Positions 26,974-37,426 of a DNA stretch of 64,000 bases are shown here, in pieces. Made by a program: the position numbers and the translations under genes. Source of the stretch: Lentisphaerota bacterium (GTDB taxonomy: Bacteria > Verrucomicrobiota > Lentisphaeria > Oligosphaerales > JABHEG01); assembly GCA_018676675.1 (NCBI GenBank), contig JABHEG010000196.1, positions 59,604 to 123,603 on the forward strand. Reading direction: 5' to 3'. The notes below the pieces were generated by a model. That model saw nothing but the letters and a program-made list of their open reading frames with translations, ran no database searches and was not told the origin of the DNA. Every line of letters starts with the position of its first letter. Within the stretch, counting starts at the first letter, position 1.

Positions 26974-27834
26974 ATGAATGTGTTGATCACGGGCGCCGCA
27001 GGCGTCTTGGGCAAAGCGGTCACCGGCCTCTTGGCCGACGAACCAGGCATACAGCTTCGTCTCACTGACGTCGTCGACTTTCACAGCCCTCACGAGGTTG
27101 TGCGAGCGGACCTGGCCAACCCGGAAGATGTCGATGGGCTGTGCGACGATATCGACGAAGTCTTACACATCGCCTCGATTCATCCCTGGAAGGAATACAC
27201 CCCCGCACAGTACATCGACTGCAACATAAAGGGGACCTTCAACCTGTTGGAGGCAGCTGCCCAGGGACCGGTGAAGCGCGTCATCTATACCAGCTCGATC
27301 GCAGCCATGGGAATGGCCCCCAAGGCCGATTGCCCTCCGCCCTGGGACGAAGCCAAACCATGCACTCCCTACGGGCATCTCTACTGTGTCACCAAACATG
27401 TCGGCGAGCAATGCTGTCACCTGTTCCACCAAAAGGGCGCCTTCTCCTACGTGTTTCTCCGACCTGGAACGTTCATTCCACGTGCCGACGACGATCCCTC
27501 ATTCGGACTTGGTCTGCTCAGTAGCTGGGTACACGCAAGCGATGTGGCCCAGGCCCACCTTCTCGCCTTCAGGAGTGACGTCGAGAACGAGGCATTCGTC
27601 ATCACGGCCAAAGTTCCGTTCACCCAGGCCGACTCTGTCCAGCTGCTGAGCGATGCGCCCACGCTGATCCTGAGACACTTCCCGCGCGCTGCCAAGCTCA
27701 AAGCAAAGGGGATTGAACTGCCTGCCACCCTCCCCCGCTGCTACGATGTGGGGAAAGCAGAACGGCTTCTCGGCTATTCCCCACGTGTCACCTTCGGGAC
27801 GTGGCTCGACAGCTTCCTTGACGGACAGGTATAG
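26974..27834 (+). CDS. NAD-dependent epimerase/dehydratase family protein
   Basis: Starting at ATG 26974 (SD GGAGG 7 bases upstream), the 286-residue protein has the extended-SDR start MNVLITGAAGVLGKAV (GAAGVLG 7-13), KRVIYTSSIAAMG and the YCVTKHVGE block with the catalytic Tyr-x3-Lys. Relatives epimerise or dehydrate nucleotide sugars, or reduce sugars and lactones; the product is unknown. It lies 16 bases upstream of the SDR gene, so both are probably one operon. Confidence 0.88.
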   Translation: MNVLITGAAGVLGKAVTGLLADEPGIQLRLTDVVDFHSPHEVVRADLANPEDVDGLCDDIDEVLHIASIHPWKEYTPAQYIDCNIKGTFNLLEAAAQGPVKRVIYTSSIAAMGMAPKADCPPPWDEAKPCTPYGHLYCVTKHVGEQCCHLFHQKGAFSYVFLRPGTFIPRADDDPSFGLGLLSSWVHASDVAQAHLLAFRSDVENEAFVITAKVPFTQADSVQLLSDAPTLILRHFPRAAKLKAKGIELPATLPRCYDVGKAERLLGYSPRVTFGTWLDSFLDGQV

Positions 27835-27850
27835 ACTCGAGGCATTCACA

Positions 27851-28546
27851 ATGACGCAGAAGCGGACCATCCTCATCACCGGTGCCGGGCGCGGCATTGG
27901 GGCGGCGATATGCCGGACCCTCGCAACGCCGGACAACCGGCTCATCGCCACCGCACGGTCCCTGGACCAGTTGGAGGCCTTGCAGGAGGAACTGTCCTCC
28001 TCCTGCGCAGACTTCCGCTGCATCCCCGCCGACCTGGCGTGCCCCGACGATGTGAGCAGGCTCGTGCACGAGGTCAACAGCCAGGCCGGTGCCCTGGACG
28101 TGTTGATCAACAACGCAGGCATCGCCTGGGGCCGGCCATTGGCCGACACCACACTGGCGCAGTGGCGGGAATTGATGGCCCTCAACCTCGATGCCGTCTT
28201 CCTGCTCACCCGGGACCTGCTGGCGTTGCTCGGAGAATCGCCATGTGGACAGATCATCAACATTGGCTCCGATGCCAGCATCAGAGGCATCCGCAACATG
28301 AGCTGCTACTGTGCCTCCAAGTTCGCGTTGCGTGGCTTCACTATGGCGCTCCGCCAGGAACTCGCGGAAACCGGTACCCGGGTCAATCTGGTCATGCCCG
28401 GCCCCGTCAACACGACCATCATTGCCAAAGTCGCGAACCGCACGGACCTCATCCAGCCGGAAGATGTGGCTGAGATCGTGGCTGGGCTCATCCAGCTGCC
28501 GAGGACCGCCGATGTGTGGGAGACGCTCATCGAACCTGCCCCGTGA
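27851..28546 (+). CDS. short-chain dehydrogenase/reductase (SDR)
   Basis: The 231-residue protein has classical SDR motifs: TGAGRGIG (10-17), LINNAG, INIGSDAS with the catalytic Ser, and YCASKFALRG with Tyr-x3-Lys. The start ATG 27851 follows the epimerase stop by 16 bases. The longer frame back to 27713 is the tail of the epimerase region in another frame and is not used. The substrate is unknown; context suggests a sugar or sugar acid. Confidence 0.9.
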   Translation: MTQKRTILITGAGRGIGAAICRTLATPDNRLIATARSLDQLEALQEELSSSCADFRCIPADLACPDDVSRLVHEVNSQAGALDVLINNAGIAWGRPLADTTLAQWRELMALNLDAVFLLTRDLLALLGESPCGQIINIGSDASIRGIRNMSCYCASKFALRGFTMALRQELAETGTRVNLVMPGPVNTTIIAKVANRTDLIQPEDVAEIVAGLIQLPRTADVWETLIEPAP

Positions 28547-28776
28547 TGGAGGCCGTACACGAGCAGACGTCTTTGGCGACGGTCCGGCAGCCATTCCTGA
28601 GTGGTGTGGCTTGAACCCAGTAGTGAGTGAATCGGGGCGTGGCAGCCCCTCCCACGTTGAGGACGGCGAGACCAATGTGGGAGCGGGTGCCATCCCGCGA
28701 TCGAGTTCATGCTCAAGGTGCGCAGCTGCAAACAAATCCGCTGCCACACCGCCACGTGACACGACAGGATGAACGA
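28547..28776. repeat. family-A repeat upstream of the lhr gene
   Basis: A copy of the family-A unit lies at about 28634-28703: the left arm GGGGCGTGGCAGCCCCTCCC and the right arm starting AATGTGGGAGCGGGTGCCAT are inverted with respect to each other. It separates the SDR gene from lhr. The frame upstream of the lhr GTG is only this repeat translated. Confidence 0.75.
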
Positions 28777-31700
28777 GTGTCTTCCCCGAACACCAATGAG
28801 AAGGACCTCCCGGGCGCTGATCCCCTGGCCCCCTTCCATCCGCTGGTCAGCGACTGGTTCCTCCGAGAACTCGGTCCGCCAACCCCGGTCCAGGCCGCTG
28901 CCTGGCCACACATCAGTGACCGGAAACACGTCCTCATCACGGCTCCGACAGGCAGCGGGAAGACGCTCACAGCTTTCCTCTGGGGTCTGAACCAGTTCCT
29001 GGCCGGGAACTGGGCCTGTGGGCAAACACGCATTCTCTACGTTTCCCCGCTCAAAGCCCTCAACAACGACATTCAGCGCAACCTGATCTCTCCTCTCAAC
29101 GGTCTACGGCACAGCTTCACCCAGGCCGGAGAGCCGTTCCCGGACATCCACGTCCTCACTCGAAGCGGCGACACACCGGGCGCAGAGCGACGGCGCATGG
29201 AACGCCACCCACCCGAAATCCTCATCACGACCCCGGAAAGCCTCAATCTCCTCCTCGCTGCAAAAGGCGGGCGACGAATTCTCGCAACCGTCGAGACAGT
29301 GATCCTGGATGAAATCCACGCCGTCATCAGCAGCAAACGGGGCGTCCATCTGATGACGGCTGTCGAACGCCTGGTTCGCCTGGCGGGAGAATTCCAGCGC
29401 ATTGCCGTCTCGGCCACGGTGAATCCCCTCCAGACGGTCGCTGACGTCGTGGGCGGATACGTCTATGACAGGGCTGGCCACCTTCAGCCGCGCCCGGTGA
29501 CCATCGTCCAGACGCCGCAGACGAAACGGTACGACATCACCATCGACTTCCCTCTCTCCCTGGGGGATATCCCCCCGGAAGGAGGCATTTGGCCCATCCT
29601 GGCAGACGAACTGCGGGAGACGATCCGAGCCAATCGATCGACCCTCATCTTTGCCCGAACACGCAGCCTTTGTGAGCAACTGACCCAACTGATCAACGCG
29701 GACGAACCCACTCCTCTTGCCTACGCCCACCACGGTTCGCTCTCGCGGGAAATCCGTGAGACAGTCGAGCAGCATATGAAAGACGGGAAGCTCAAGGCCA
29801 TTGTAGCGACCAACTCACTGGAGCTGGGCATCGACGTCGGAGAACTGGATCAGGTGATCCTCCTGCAGTCCCCGGCAAGCGTGGCGGCAGCCATCCAGCG
29901 CGCCGGGCGTTCCGGCCACCGCGTAGGGGAAACCAGCAAGGCCCAGCTCATCCCAACTCACGGACACGATGCCCTCGAAGCCGCCGTTCTGGCAACCGCG
30001 ATCACCACCCATGACATCGCCCCACTGCATCCCGTAGTGTGTCCCCTGGATATCCTGGCACAGGTGATTGTCGGCACGCTGACTGACGGGGACTGGACAG
30101 TCGAGACGCTGTTCCGAGCCGTCCGCACCAGTTATGCCTACCGCACTCTCGAACGAGAACAATTCGACCTGGTGATGGGAATGCTCTCCGGCCGCTACGC
30201 CACGTCCCGCATTGGTGAGCTCCGCCCTCGTATCGCCATCGATGGGCTTACGGGTACCGTTCAGCTCCGCCGTGGGGCCTTGACCGTGCTCCGCACATCC
30301 GGGGGAACCATCCCGGACCGAGGTTACTTCCGACTCCGGCAGCAAGGCTCCAACGCCATCATCGGTGAACTCGACGAGGAGTTCGTCTGGGAAGCCAGAC
30401 CGGGACAGCAGATGGCATTCGGAACGCAGACGTGGCGGATAAACACGATCACACACAACGATGTCATGGTCAGCCAGGGCGGAGATCCCTCCGCCAGTGC
30501 CCCGTTTTGGCGTGGCGAGGCCGTCAGCCGGGACTTCCATTTCTCCGAACGCGTTGGCCTCTTCCTCGAGGAGATGAACCGCCACCTGGATTCCGCAGAC
30601 CTGAAGGGGAAACTCCAGGCCGACTGCCGCCTGTCACCTGCCGCGTCAGATCTGCTCGCCGGTTACCTCACGCGTCAGCGGGACCGAACACAATGTGACC
30701 TCCCGCACCGACACCACATCCTCGTCGAGCAGATTGACAGCGGTCCGGGAGGCACAGCAGGAGGTCGACAGATCGCCATTCACACGTTTTGGGGCAGGCG
30801 TGTAAACCGTCCGTTCGCCCTCTGTCTCGAGGCAGCTTGGGATGCACGCTTCGGCGGAGAGCTTGAGACATACGCCAGCGATGACGCCGTGTTTCTCGTC
30901 CTGGAACAGGCCATCGACGCGGCTGAACTGCTCAGCTTGGTCGCCGCCAACCAGGTGGAAGAACTCCTGCGAAAATCGCTTCAGAACTCCGGCTTCTTTG
31001 GAGCCCGTTTCCGGGAATGTGCCGGGGCAGCACTGCTCCTCCCTCGTGGCGGCATGCGGAAGCGAATCCCTCTATGGATCAACCGTCTGCGCTCACAACG
31101 CCTGCTCGAGTCAGTCCAAAGCTTCGGCGATTTCCCAATCGTTCTGGAAACCTGGCGAACGTGCTTGAGAGACCACTTCGACATGGAAGCCCTCCACGCT
31201 CTTCTGGGAGAAGTGCAGGACGGAATGATCTGTTGGTCAGAGATCCATCGCCACGCCCCCAGCCCGTTCGCATCAACGGTCGCCTGGAGACAAATCAACG
31301 CGTATATGTACCGCGACGACACACCCGCTCGCCGTGACAAGCCCGGACTGCGTGAAGATATCCTGAAGACTGCTGTCTTCACCGAATCTCTGCGCCCCAC
31401 CATTCCGCGACCAATCGTCGAGGAATTCATCGCCAAACGCGACTGCCTCCATCCCGGCTATGTACCTGACTCCCCGCTCGAACTGGTGGAGTGGGTCAAG
31501 GAGCGTCTCCTGATCCCCCTCCCCAGGTGGAAGGCAGTGCTCAAAGCGCTTGAGGCGCACGTCCCGGAAGAGGTTTCAGATATCATCACGCAAGCCGCTT
31601 CGAGGTTGGCCAGAATCACCCCAAAGGGAGCCGATGCCGGTCTGATTGCAGCCCGCGAGGACATCCCTCGCCTGTATGCCTCTCTTTGGGATGCCGTCAC

Positions 31701-33282
31701 GGTGACAGATCTGTTCGGAGAAACGATCTCACCAGACCCGCTGGACTCGCCGGCCGAAAGCGACGACGGAGCCGCGGCCATTGTGGGCCAGTGGCTGCAA
31801 TTCAGTCGAGCCATCACGCCCGATGCACTGAGCCGCATCCTGGGCCTCTCCCCGGAACGCCTTCAGGATGCGATCGAGGATCTCGTCGACGCTCGTCAGA
31901 TCGTTACCGGAGCACTCATCGAAGGGGAAACGGTGGAGACGGTCAGCGACAGTGAGAACGTGGAGATCATGCTGCGCATGCGTCGGGCAAGGGCAATCCC
32001 CCAGATTCAGACGTTGTCGATCGACCATTTGCCGCTGTTTCTAGCCGTCTATCAAGGGCTGAACGAGCCAACGGCAGCAGATCATGCAGGCGATCGACTG
32101 GACCAGTTGGTCGGCCTTCCCGCCAAGGCTGAGCTTTGGGAAACCGAATTGCTCCCTGCCCGTCTGAATGCCTATGACCCCGCGATTCTGGACAACGCTG
32201 TCGGCGAGAACGGCATACTCTGGCTGGGACATGGCCAAGGCCTGGTGCGTTTCGCTTTTGAGGACGACCTGGTGCTGCTGGAATCCCCCGAAGCAGGGAC
32301 GGTTGACCGGGCACGGCATTGTCGGGAACTCTTCCCTGACGGGGAGACACGATGCGCGTTGCCTGAACTGATCAGCTCCTCGGGACTCGGAACGCGAGAA
32401 CTGAGTGACCAGCTCTGGGAGTGCGTCTGGCACGGGCAGATCAGCAACGACAGCGCCGCCGTGCTGCGCTACGGGATCCAAACAGCGTTCACGGCCCCCC
32501 GCGCGCTCCCGCCTGACCCAGTCGTCCCCAGGAACTCCCATCCGCAACGGCACCGTCTCCGAAAAGCCCGACGCCGGCCCCCTGCGACCTTCACCGGGGT
32601 CCATTGTCGCACCCCCTTTTCCGGGCACTGGCTTGTCGTGCCCTGGGAACAGGCTGAGCCTGCCGACCTGCTGGAGTGCGAAGACCGCAACCGGGACCGG
32701 GCCCGTCTCGTTCTTGACCGATACGGCATCGTGTTTCGCGAACTCCTGGCCAACGAACCCGCGGAGCTGCAATGGTCCGCGGTTTTCCGTTCGCTGCGGC
32801 TGATGGAACTAGCCGGGGAAATCGTCAGCGGACGCTTTTTCGACGACGTGCCCGGCCCACAGTTTGCCTCACCACATGCAGTTGCGATGCTGCGCTCGGG
32901 GCTCCCGTCTGAGGCCATGTACTGGATGAATGCAACAGACCCGGCCTCCACAGCAGGCCTGGGCCTCGGCCCCCGCAAGTCACGCCTGCCTTCCCGCCTT
33001 CCCAGCACACATGTTGCATTCCGAGGAGCAACGCCAATCCTCCTATCCAAGCGCTTCGGACGGGACCTGACCATTCACGTCGGTCCCGATGATCCGGACT
33101 TCGGCCGCGCTCTGGGGCCGTTGCGCAACCTGCTCGAGCGCCGGGTCAGCCCTCGTTCCTCACTGGAAGTCCACCACATCAACGGCGTTCCCGCGGCCCA
33201 AAGCGAGTTTGTCCCCGCCCTTCGGGAATATCTAGAGGTCATCAAAGACCTGAAGCACCTCTTGCTGTACAAGCGCCGATAG
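28777..33282 (+). CDS. lhr: Lhr-type ATP-dependent helicase (large helicase-related protein)
   Basis: Starting at GTG 28777 (AGGA 8 bases upstream), this 1501-residue protein matches the size of long Lhr. Helicase motifs are Walker A APTGSGKT (56-63), DEIH (178-181), SATV, LIFARTRSLCEQL, ATNSLELGID and IQRAGRSGHR. The long C-terminal part matches the Lhr winged-helix and CTD region. Lhr unwinds DNA and RNA-DNA hybrids in stress or repair; the CTD has been linked to uracil-DNA glycosylase activity in some members. The ATG at 28627 is rejected because the added residues come from the repeat. No partner gene lies next to it. Confidence 0.93.
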   Translation: MSSPNTNEKDLPGADPLAPFHPLVSDWFLRELGPPTPVQAAAWPHISDRKHVLITAPTGSGKTLTAFLWGLNQFLAGNWACGQTRILYVSPLKALNNDIQRNLISPLNGLRHSFTQAGEPFPDIHVLTRSGDTPGAERRRMERHPPEILITTPESLNLLLAAKGGRRILATVETVILDEIHAVISSKRGVHLMTAVERLVRLAGEFQRIAVSATVNPLQTVADVVGGYVYDRAGHLQPRPVTIVQTPQTKRYDITIDFPLSLGDIPPEGGIWPILADELRETIRANRSTLIFARTRSLCEQLTQLINADEPTPLAYAHHGSLSREIRETVEQHMKDGKLKAIVATNSLELGIDVGELDQVILLQSPASVAAAIQRAGRSGHRVGETSKAQLIPTHGHDALEAAVLATAITTHDIAPLHPVVCPLDILAQVIVGTLTDGDWTVETLFRAVRTSYAYRTLEREQFDLVMGMLSGRYATSRIGELRPRIAIDGLTGTVQLRRGALTVLRTSGGTIPDRGYFRLRQQGSNAIIGELDEEFVWEARPGQQMAFGTQTWRINTITHNDVMVSQGGDPSASAPFWRGEAVSRDFHFSERVGLFLEEMNRHLDSADLKGKLQADCRLSPAASDLLAGYLTRQRDRTQCDLPHRHHILVEQIDSGPGGTAGGRQIAIHTFWGRRVNRPFALCLEAAWDARFGGELETYASDDAVFLVLEQAIDAAELLSLVAANQVEELLRKSLQNSGFFGARFRECAGAALLLPRGGMRKRIPLWINRLRSQRLLESVQSFGDFPIVLETWRTCLRDHFDMEALHALLGEVQDGMICWSEIHRHAPSPFASTVAWRQINAYMYRDDTPARRDKPGLREDILKTAVFTESLRPTIPRPIVEEFIAKRDCLHPGYVPDSPLELVEWVKERLLIPLPRWKAVLKALEAHVPEEVSDIITQAASRLARITPKGADAGLIAAREDIPRLYASLWDAVTVTDLFGETISPDPLDSPAESDDGAAAIVGQWLQFSRAITPDALSRILGLSPERLQDAIEDLVDARQIVTGALIEGETVETVSDSENVEIMLRMRRARAIPQIQTLSIDHLPLFLAVYQGLNEPTAADHAGDRLDQLVGLPAKAELWETELLPARLNAYDPAILDNAVGENGILWLGHGQGLVRFAFEDDLVLLESPEAGTVDRARHCRELFPDGETRCALPELISSSGLGTRELSDQLWECVWHGQISNDSAAVLRYGIQTAFTAPRALPPDPVVPRNSHPQRHRLRKARRRPPATFTGVHCRTPFSGHWLVVPWEQAEPADLLECEDRNRDRARLVLDRYGIVFRELLANEPAELQWSAVFRSLRLMELAGEIVSGRFFDDVPGPQFASPHAVAMLRSGLPSEAMYWMNATDPASTAGLGLGPRKSRLPSRLPSTHVAFRGATPILLSKRFGRDLTIHVGPDDPDFGRALGPLRNLLERRVSPRSSLEVHHINGVPAAQSEFVPALREYLEVIKDLKHLLLYKRR

Positions 33283-33449
33283 CAGACACGTGTGCGCGGC
33301 TACGTTCCGTCAGAACCGCGACTAACAGGACCGGTACTCCTCCGTCGGAGCCGTCACTAACAGGAGCGGTACTCTCCTCCATCACCCAGAAACCCCCTCC
33401 CGTTGGTCAGGGCTCTGACAGGCAGGAAGACCGCTTACGGATCATTCGC
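33283..33449. repeat. family-B palindromic repeats
   Basis: Two near copies of a 35-base unit (starting at about 33307 and 33342) carry CGACTAACAGGA/CACTAACAGGAGCGG. CAGAACCGCGACTAACAGGA (33311-33330) recurs exactly on the opposite strand at 47574-47593. GGAAGACCGCTTACG near 33425 also matches the inverse of the 47.4 kb array. The block sits between lhr and the convergent lyase gene. Confidence 0.75.
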
Positions 33450-36101
33450 CTAGGGTGCGTGGTCTCCCTGACCTCCCGCCTCCAGAGCCGCTTCCCCAGC
33501 CACAAAGCGCTGCCCTTCCCCACAATCGACATCCAGCCCCGTGGGTGTGATCTCGACCGTGACCTTACGGCCATCCCCGAATGTGAGCTCACGTCTCGTC
33601 CTGCCTTTGGCCACACTCGTATTCAGCGGTAGGTCGTCGCCGGTAAAGGGGATCAAGGCATAGGCCATCGTTGCGCCCCCCTCGAAGGCCAACTCAAACT
33701 GAACGGCCGGAACAGGTCGGAGCTTCTCGAAGCCATGCGGGAGAAAGCCCATCACCTCTGGTTCACGTTGACCGACAATCAGCCGAGCCTGCATCCCTTC
33801 CCCGACCAGAGGAACGATCAGCAGACGCACATTTTGGGGCCCGGCCGGCGCGCTGAGCAGCCAGCCGGTCTTCTCATCTACCGTAGCGTCCGAGGCGTTG
33901 ATCAGGAACTGTGATGCGGCCGTGTGCGCCTTCCCGTCTCCGGCTGCCAGGTCATCCACGACAAGCCACCAGTCCGGCTTCACATAGAGAACGCGGCGCC
34001 GATGAGAAACGCCTCTGTCGGCCGCCTTGCCGTATCCAGCGGTGTGCGTGTCACGGGCATAGTCAAACGACGGTGTGCTGTGGAAGCCATGCGTGTCCGG
34101 CTCAGTGGCCAGCCACTCGCTTCTCATCCGCCTGCAGGCCTGGTCGAGGCCATCAACGCGAATCGTGTTGTGCCCACGTGTGCTCAGCACGTAACGCCGC
34201 CAGTCACTCGTATCGTAGGCATAGACACCAGCTTCCGTCAGGATTTGGTGCCCGTAGGCATGCAGGATCACGGACAGCTTGTCCTCGTGCTGATGGCCGG
34301 TCCCGAAAGGGCCGGCATCAAAGAGCAGGTAGGATGCGTCAGAGCCCCACGCGCTGCGCATGATCACCCATCCCGCATAGGGCATGGCAATTGACGTGAA
34401 CGGGGGGGGAGAGCCTTCCGTCCCTCCCGTTGCCAGCCAACGGAAATCATCACGCTCAGGGAAGAGGTCAGTTGCCTTCTGAAACCATCCCACCACCCCG
34501 CCTCTGCCACTGTCGTTCAGGGCGGGCACCCTCCCGTCCGGCGTCATGATTCGCACATAGTAGTCAAACATGCGCTCAAGTTGAGCGACGAAATCATCTG
34601 GCAAAGCGACGTCATTCGCTTGCGCGAGTTCCATCACGCCAAGGAAGTTCCTGAGGGAGACGCCATGGTATCCCGGGGCCAACTCAGTCTGCGCCCCGTC
34701 CGGATAGACCTGGCCGTTCAACTCAGAGTGAGTTCGGGAGACAGCAGTATCGCGCCACGTCTGTGCATCACGGAACTCAGGCAACAGCACGCCAATATGG
34801 AAGAGACCGTTGGACTCCATGGCTCCCCAGTTACTGCCCTCCTTGAAGTTCTGCTCCTGCATGAGATAGCGGGCATGCTGGTAGCAACTGCGTACAAACG
34901 TCACGATGGCGTTGTCACTCACGCTCTCCACACGCCGAAAGACATCGAACACCCGAAACCAGGACTGCCCCATCCGGATTCCGGCGTCCAGCGATAGCGG
35001 GATACGCCCAACTTGGTTGTAGGGTCCCTGAATCCAGCGAGGCGCAATGGAGATCGGTCCTTCGGCAACCCAGTCGAGTAACTGCCTCTGCCATTCATCG
35101 ACATACTTCAGGTCATCGGTCTTGAGATAAGCCGCCGCCAACACTGTCCATTCGTAGTGCCGGTTGAGATGAATCGGCCACTGGTTGTAGTTGAAGGGAT
35201 CGTGATTCCAGACAATGCCGTCCGGGAACGTGTAGGGAGAGCAACCAGCAATGCGGTAGGTGTGCTCGCAGGTCTCGTCAGCACGGGCCAGGACGCGGGA
35301 ACTGGCGGCCCCGATGGGGGACGCAGGGACAGGTTCCTCTCTCGCACGATAGAAGGTCGCGAGAGCACGCTCTGCGGCGTCTTCGTCCCGCCCCTCAACA
35401 GCGGTTCGGACGGCGGCCAGTTCCGGGCGGGAGAGGTCCAGGGCCTCCCAAAATTCCCATTTGAGTTCCTCCGCCGTCCGCACAGAAACGTCCAGATTGC
35501 GGAATCCGCCCCGTTCCTCGGTCCCGAAGTGCCATCCCCCCCAAGCTATGCCGCACATGATCGTGGTCCCCCGAAGAGCCTGCGGGAGCTCACCGAGCTC
35601 GATGACTCCCGATTCAGTCCAGTCCGGCACATCGCTCTTCTGGGGGTGAATGAGAACAGACATCATATCGCCAGCCGAGCGGCCGGCGTTCCATACGGTG
35701 GCATCCCCCGGGGTCGCGGCGAGCGCCTCCCAGGTTGCCACCGACATCGCGACAGCGTGCATGACCCCGCTGCGTTCATAGGGGGCCTTGTCGAGAGCGC
35801 AGGACGTCCGGTACTCCAGGGAGAGCGAAAGCCGGGCACGATCGGTTTCAGGGACATCGAGTGGGCGACAGATGAACAGCCACCCGCGTGCATTCCCTTT
35901 GGCGTCATCAGTCCAGACGACTTCCGGTTTCTGCGTGTCCCGCCAGTCCAGAGACCAGGCGGGGACGTAGCCTTTGGCGGTCCACTCAGGCGTCTGATCC
36001 CGGTGCTGACCGTAACGCACAGCCCACGTGTTTGGGGCCCCGGTTGTCTCTGCGGCGACCGCCGCAGAGAGACTCAACACAAGAAGGTGCGAGAACGACA
36101 T
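33450..36101 (-). CDS. heparinase II/III family lyase, secreted
   Basis: Starting at ATG 36101 (SD AGGAG), the 883-residue protein has a signal peptide (MSFSHLLVLSLSAAVAAE). A helical toroid domain is in the middle (SNWGAMESNGLFHIGVL, YPDGAQTELAPGYHGVSL) and the beta-sandwich heparinase II/III domain follows (FGTGHQHEDKLSV, RGHNTIRVDG). The family cleaves uronic-acid polysaccharides such as heparin, alginate or related glycans. A longer frame to 36239 adds no sensible residues before the signal. It is divergent from the fucosidase gene. Confidence 0.88.
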   Translation of the reverse strand: MSFSHLLVLSLSAAVAAETTGAPNTWAVRYGQHRDQTPEWTAKGYVPAWSLDWRDTQKPEVVWTDDAKGNARGWLFICRPLDVPETDRARLSLSLEYRTSCALDKAPYERSGVMHAVAMSVATWEALAATPGDATVWNAGRSAGDMMSVLIHPQKSDVPDWTESGVIELGELPQALRGTTIMCGIAWGGWHFGTEERGGFRNLDVSVRTAEELKWEFWEALDLSRPELAAVRTAVEGRDEDAAERALATFYRAREEPVPASPIGAASSRVLARADETCEHTYRIAGCSPYTFPDGIVWNHDPFNYNQWPIHLNRHYEWTVLAAAYLKTDDLKYVDEWQRQLLDWVAEGPISIAPRWIQGPYNQVGRIPLSLDAGIRMGQSWFRVFDVFRRVESVSDNAIVTFVRSCYQHARYLMQEQNFKEGSNWGAMESNGLFHIGVLLPEFRDAQTWRDTAVSRTHSELNGQVYPDGAQTELAPGYHGVSLRNFLGVMELAQANDVALPDDFVAQLERMFDYYVRIMTPDGRVPALNDSGRGGVVGWFQKATDLFPERDDFRWLATGGTEGSPPPFTSIAMPYAGWVIMRSAWGSDASYLLFDAGPFGTGHQHEDKLSVILHAYGHQILTEAGVYAYDTSDWRRYVLSTRGHNTIRVDGLDQACRRMRSEWLATEPDTHGFHSTPSFDYARDTHTAGYGKAADRGVSHRRRVLYVKPDWWLVVDDLAAGDGKAHTAASQFLINASDATVDEKTGWLLSAPAGPQNVRLLIVPLVGEGMQARLIVGQREPEVMGFLPHGFEKLRPVPAVQFELAFEGGATMAYALIPFTGDDLPLNTSVAKGRTRRELTFGDGRKVTVEITPTGLDVDCGEGQRFVAGEAALEAGGQGDHAP

Positions 36102-36327
36102 GGGTTGGCTCCTGTTCCACTCCGGACTGGTCTCTCTACCATCTCGCCCCTGAATCGAAAGATCAACAGGCTCCGGAACGTGTTTGCTGAACACGGCCAG
36201 ACTGTGGAAATCAGGTCGCCTGTCAGTATGTTCACTCATGAACGACTCTCGCCGTGACCATCACTGACGGTGACATACCCCCGTCAACCTGCCCGCTTCC
36301 ACGCCGGCATGACAGCAAGGACATACC

Positions 36328-37359
36328 ATGAGCGCAATCGCCATCCCGAGCTATCTGCAGGGATACGAAGAGATCTACAAAGACGATCCCCGAGCCGCTG
36401 CCACACAGTGGTTCCGCGACGCGAAGTACGGCCTGTTCCTTCACTATGGCCTTTACTCGCTCGTAGGACGCCACGAGTGGGTGCAGTTGAAGGAACAGAT
36501 CCCCGTCGCCGAATACGCGAAGCTCAAGGACCAGTTCACGGCTGACAAATTCGATGCCATGTACATCGCCGAGTTCGCCAAAGACTGCGGCATGAAGTAC
36601 GTCAATATCACGACCCGGCACCATGACAGTTTCTGCCTCTTCAACACAGCGGAAACAGACTTCAACAGCGCGACCTCACCGGCGAAGCGTGATCTGGTCG
36701 GCGAACTGGCAGTCGCCTGCGAAACCCACGGCATTGGCCTCTGCCTCTATTACTCACATGGGCGCGACTGGAAACACCCTCACGCCCCGAACAACGATCA
36801 GTGGGGCGGCAGCGCACGCCCGAAGTATGATCCCCCGGAACCGACCTATGCAACCGGAGATGAGCACGACCTCGACCAGTACCTGGATTTCATGAGTGCA
36901 CAAATCCATGAATTGCTGACCAATTACGGCCCGGTCGCCGCTATCTGGCTGGACGGGATTGGCGTTCCCCTAACTGGCGAGCACGAGACGTTCAAGTGTC
37001 AGGACCTCTACGACATGGTCCACAGCCTGCAACCGGAGGCACTCGTCTCCTACAAGCAGGGCCTCCTGGGCACGGAGGACTTCTTCGCTCCCGAGCACAA
37101 AGCGGTCGAACGCGAAGGTGGGAAGCCCATGGAAATCTGCACGACCATGACCCCAAAGAGCTGGGGTTACCTGGCCGAGGCCGAGGGCCAACACAAGGGC
37201 GTTGACGAGGTATGGGAGACGCTTCGAAAAGCCAACGCGAACGGCTGCAATCTGCTTCTCAACACCGGCCCGCTTCCCGATGGCTCCATCGACAGTGACG
37301 ATGATGAAGTCCTGCGCGAGATCGGGCTTCGTCTGGCCACGGAAGGTTTCCCGGAATGA
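36328..37359 (+). CDS. GH29 alpha-L-fucosidase
   Basis: This 343-residue protein has FGL/FLHYGLYSLVGRHEW (34-51), TTRHHDSFCLF (HHD 98-100) and the probable nucleophile Asp209 in AAIWLDGIG, as in GH29 enzymes. It releases L-fucose from fucosides. There is no signal peptide, so it probably acts on imported oligosaccharides. It is shorter than GH29 with C-terminal domains. The ATG 36328 follows AAGGA with suitable spacing. The esterase follows 67 bases later. Confidence 0.9.
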   Translation: MSAIAIPSYLQGYEEIYKDDPRAAATQWFRDAKYGLFLHYGLYSLVGRHEWVQLKEQIPVAEYAKLKDQFTADKFDAMYIAEFAKDCGMKYVNITTRHHDSFCLFNTAETDFNSATSPAKRDLVGELAVACETHGIGLCLYYSHGRDWKHPHAPNNDQWGGSARPKYDPPEPTYATGDEHDLDQYLDFMSAQIHELLTNYGPVAAIWLDGIGVPLTGEHETFKCQDLYDMVHSLQPEALVSYKQGLLGTEDFFAPEHKAVEREGGKPMEICTTMTPKSWGYLAEAEGQHKGVDEVWETLRKANANGCNLLLNTGPLPDGSIDSDDDEVLREIGLRLATEGFPE

Positions 37360-37426
37360 CCGGCACAGCGTTCAGGAAGCGCCATGAGGAACTCGCGTTT
37401 GGCCTGTGTTTGTGGGAGCACCTTGC

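Noticed and set aside
28627..28776. ATG start of lhr at 28627
   Set aside because: The added N-terminal residues are the translated family-A repeat and match no Lhr sequence; GTG 28777 has a good SD.
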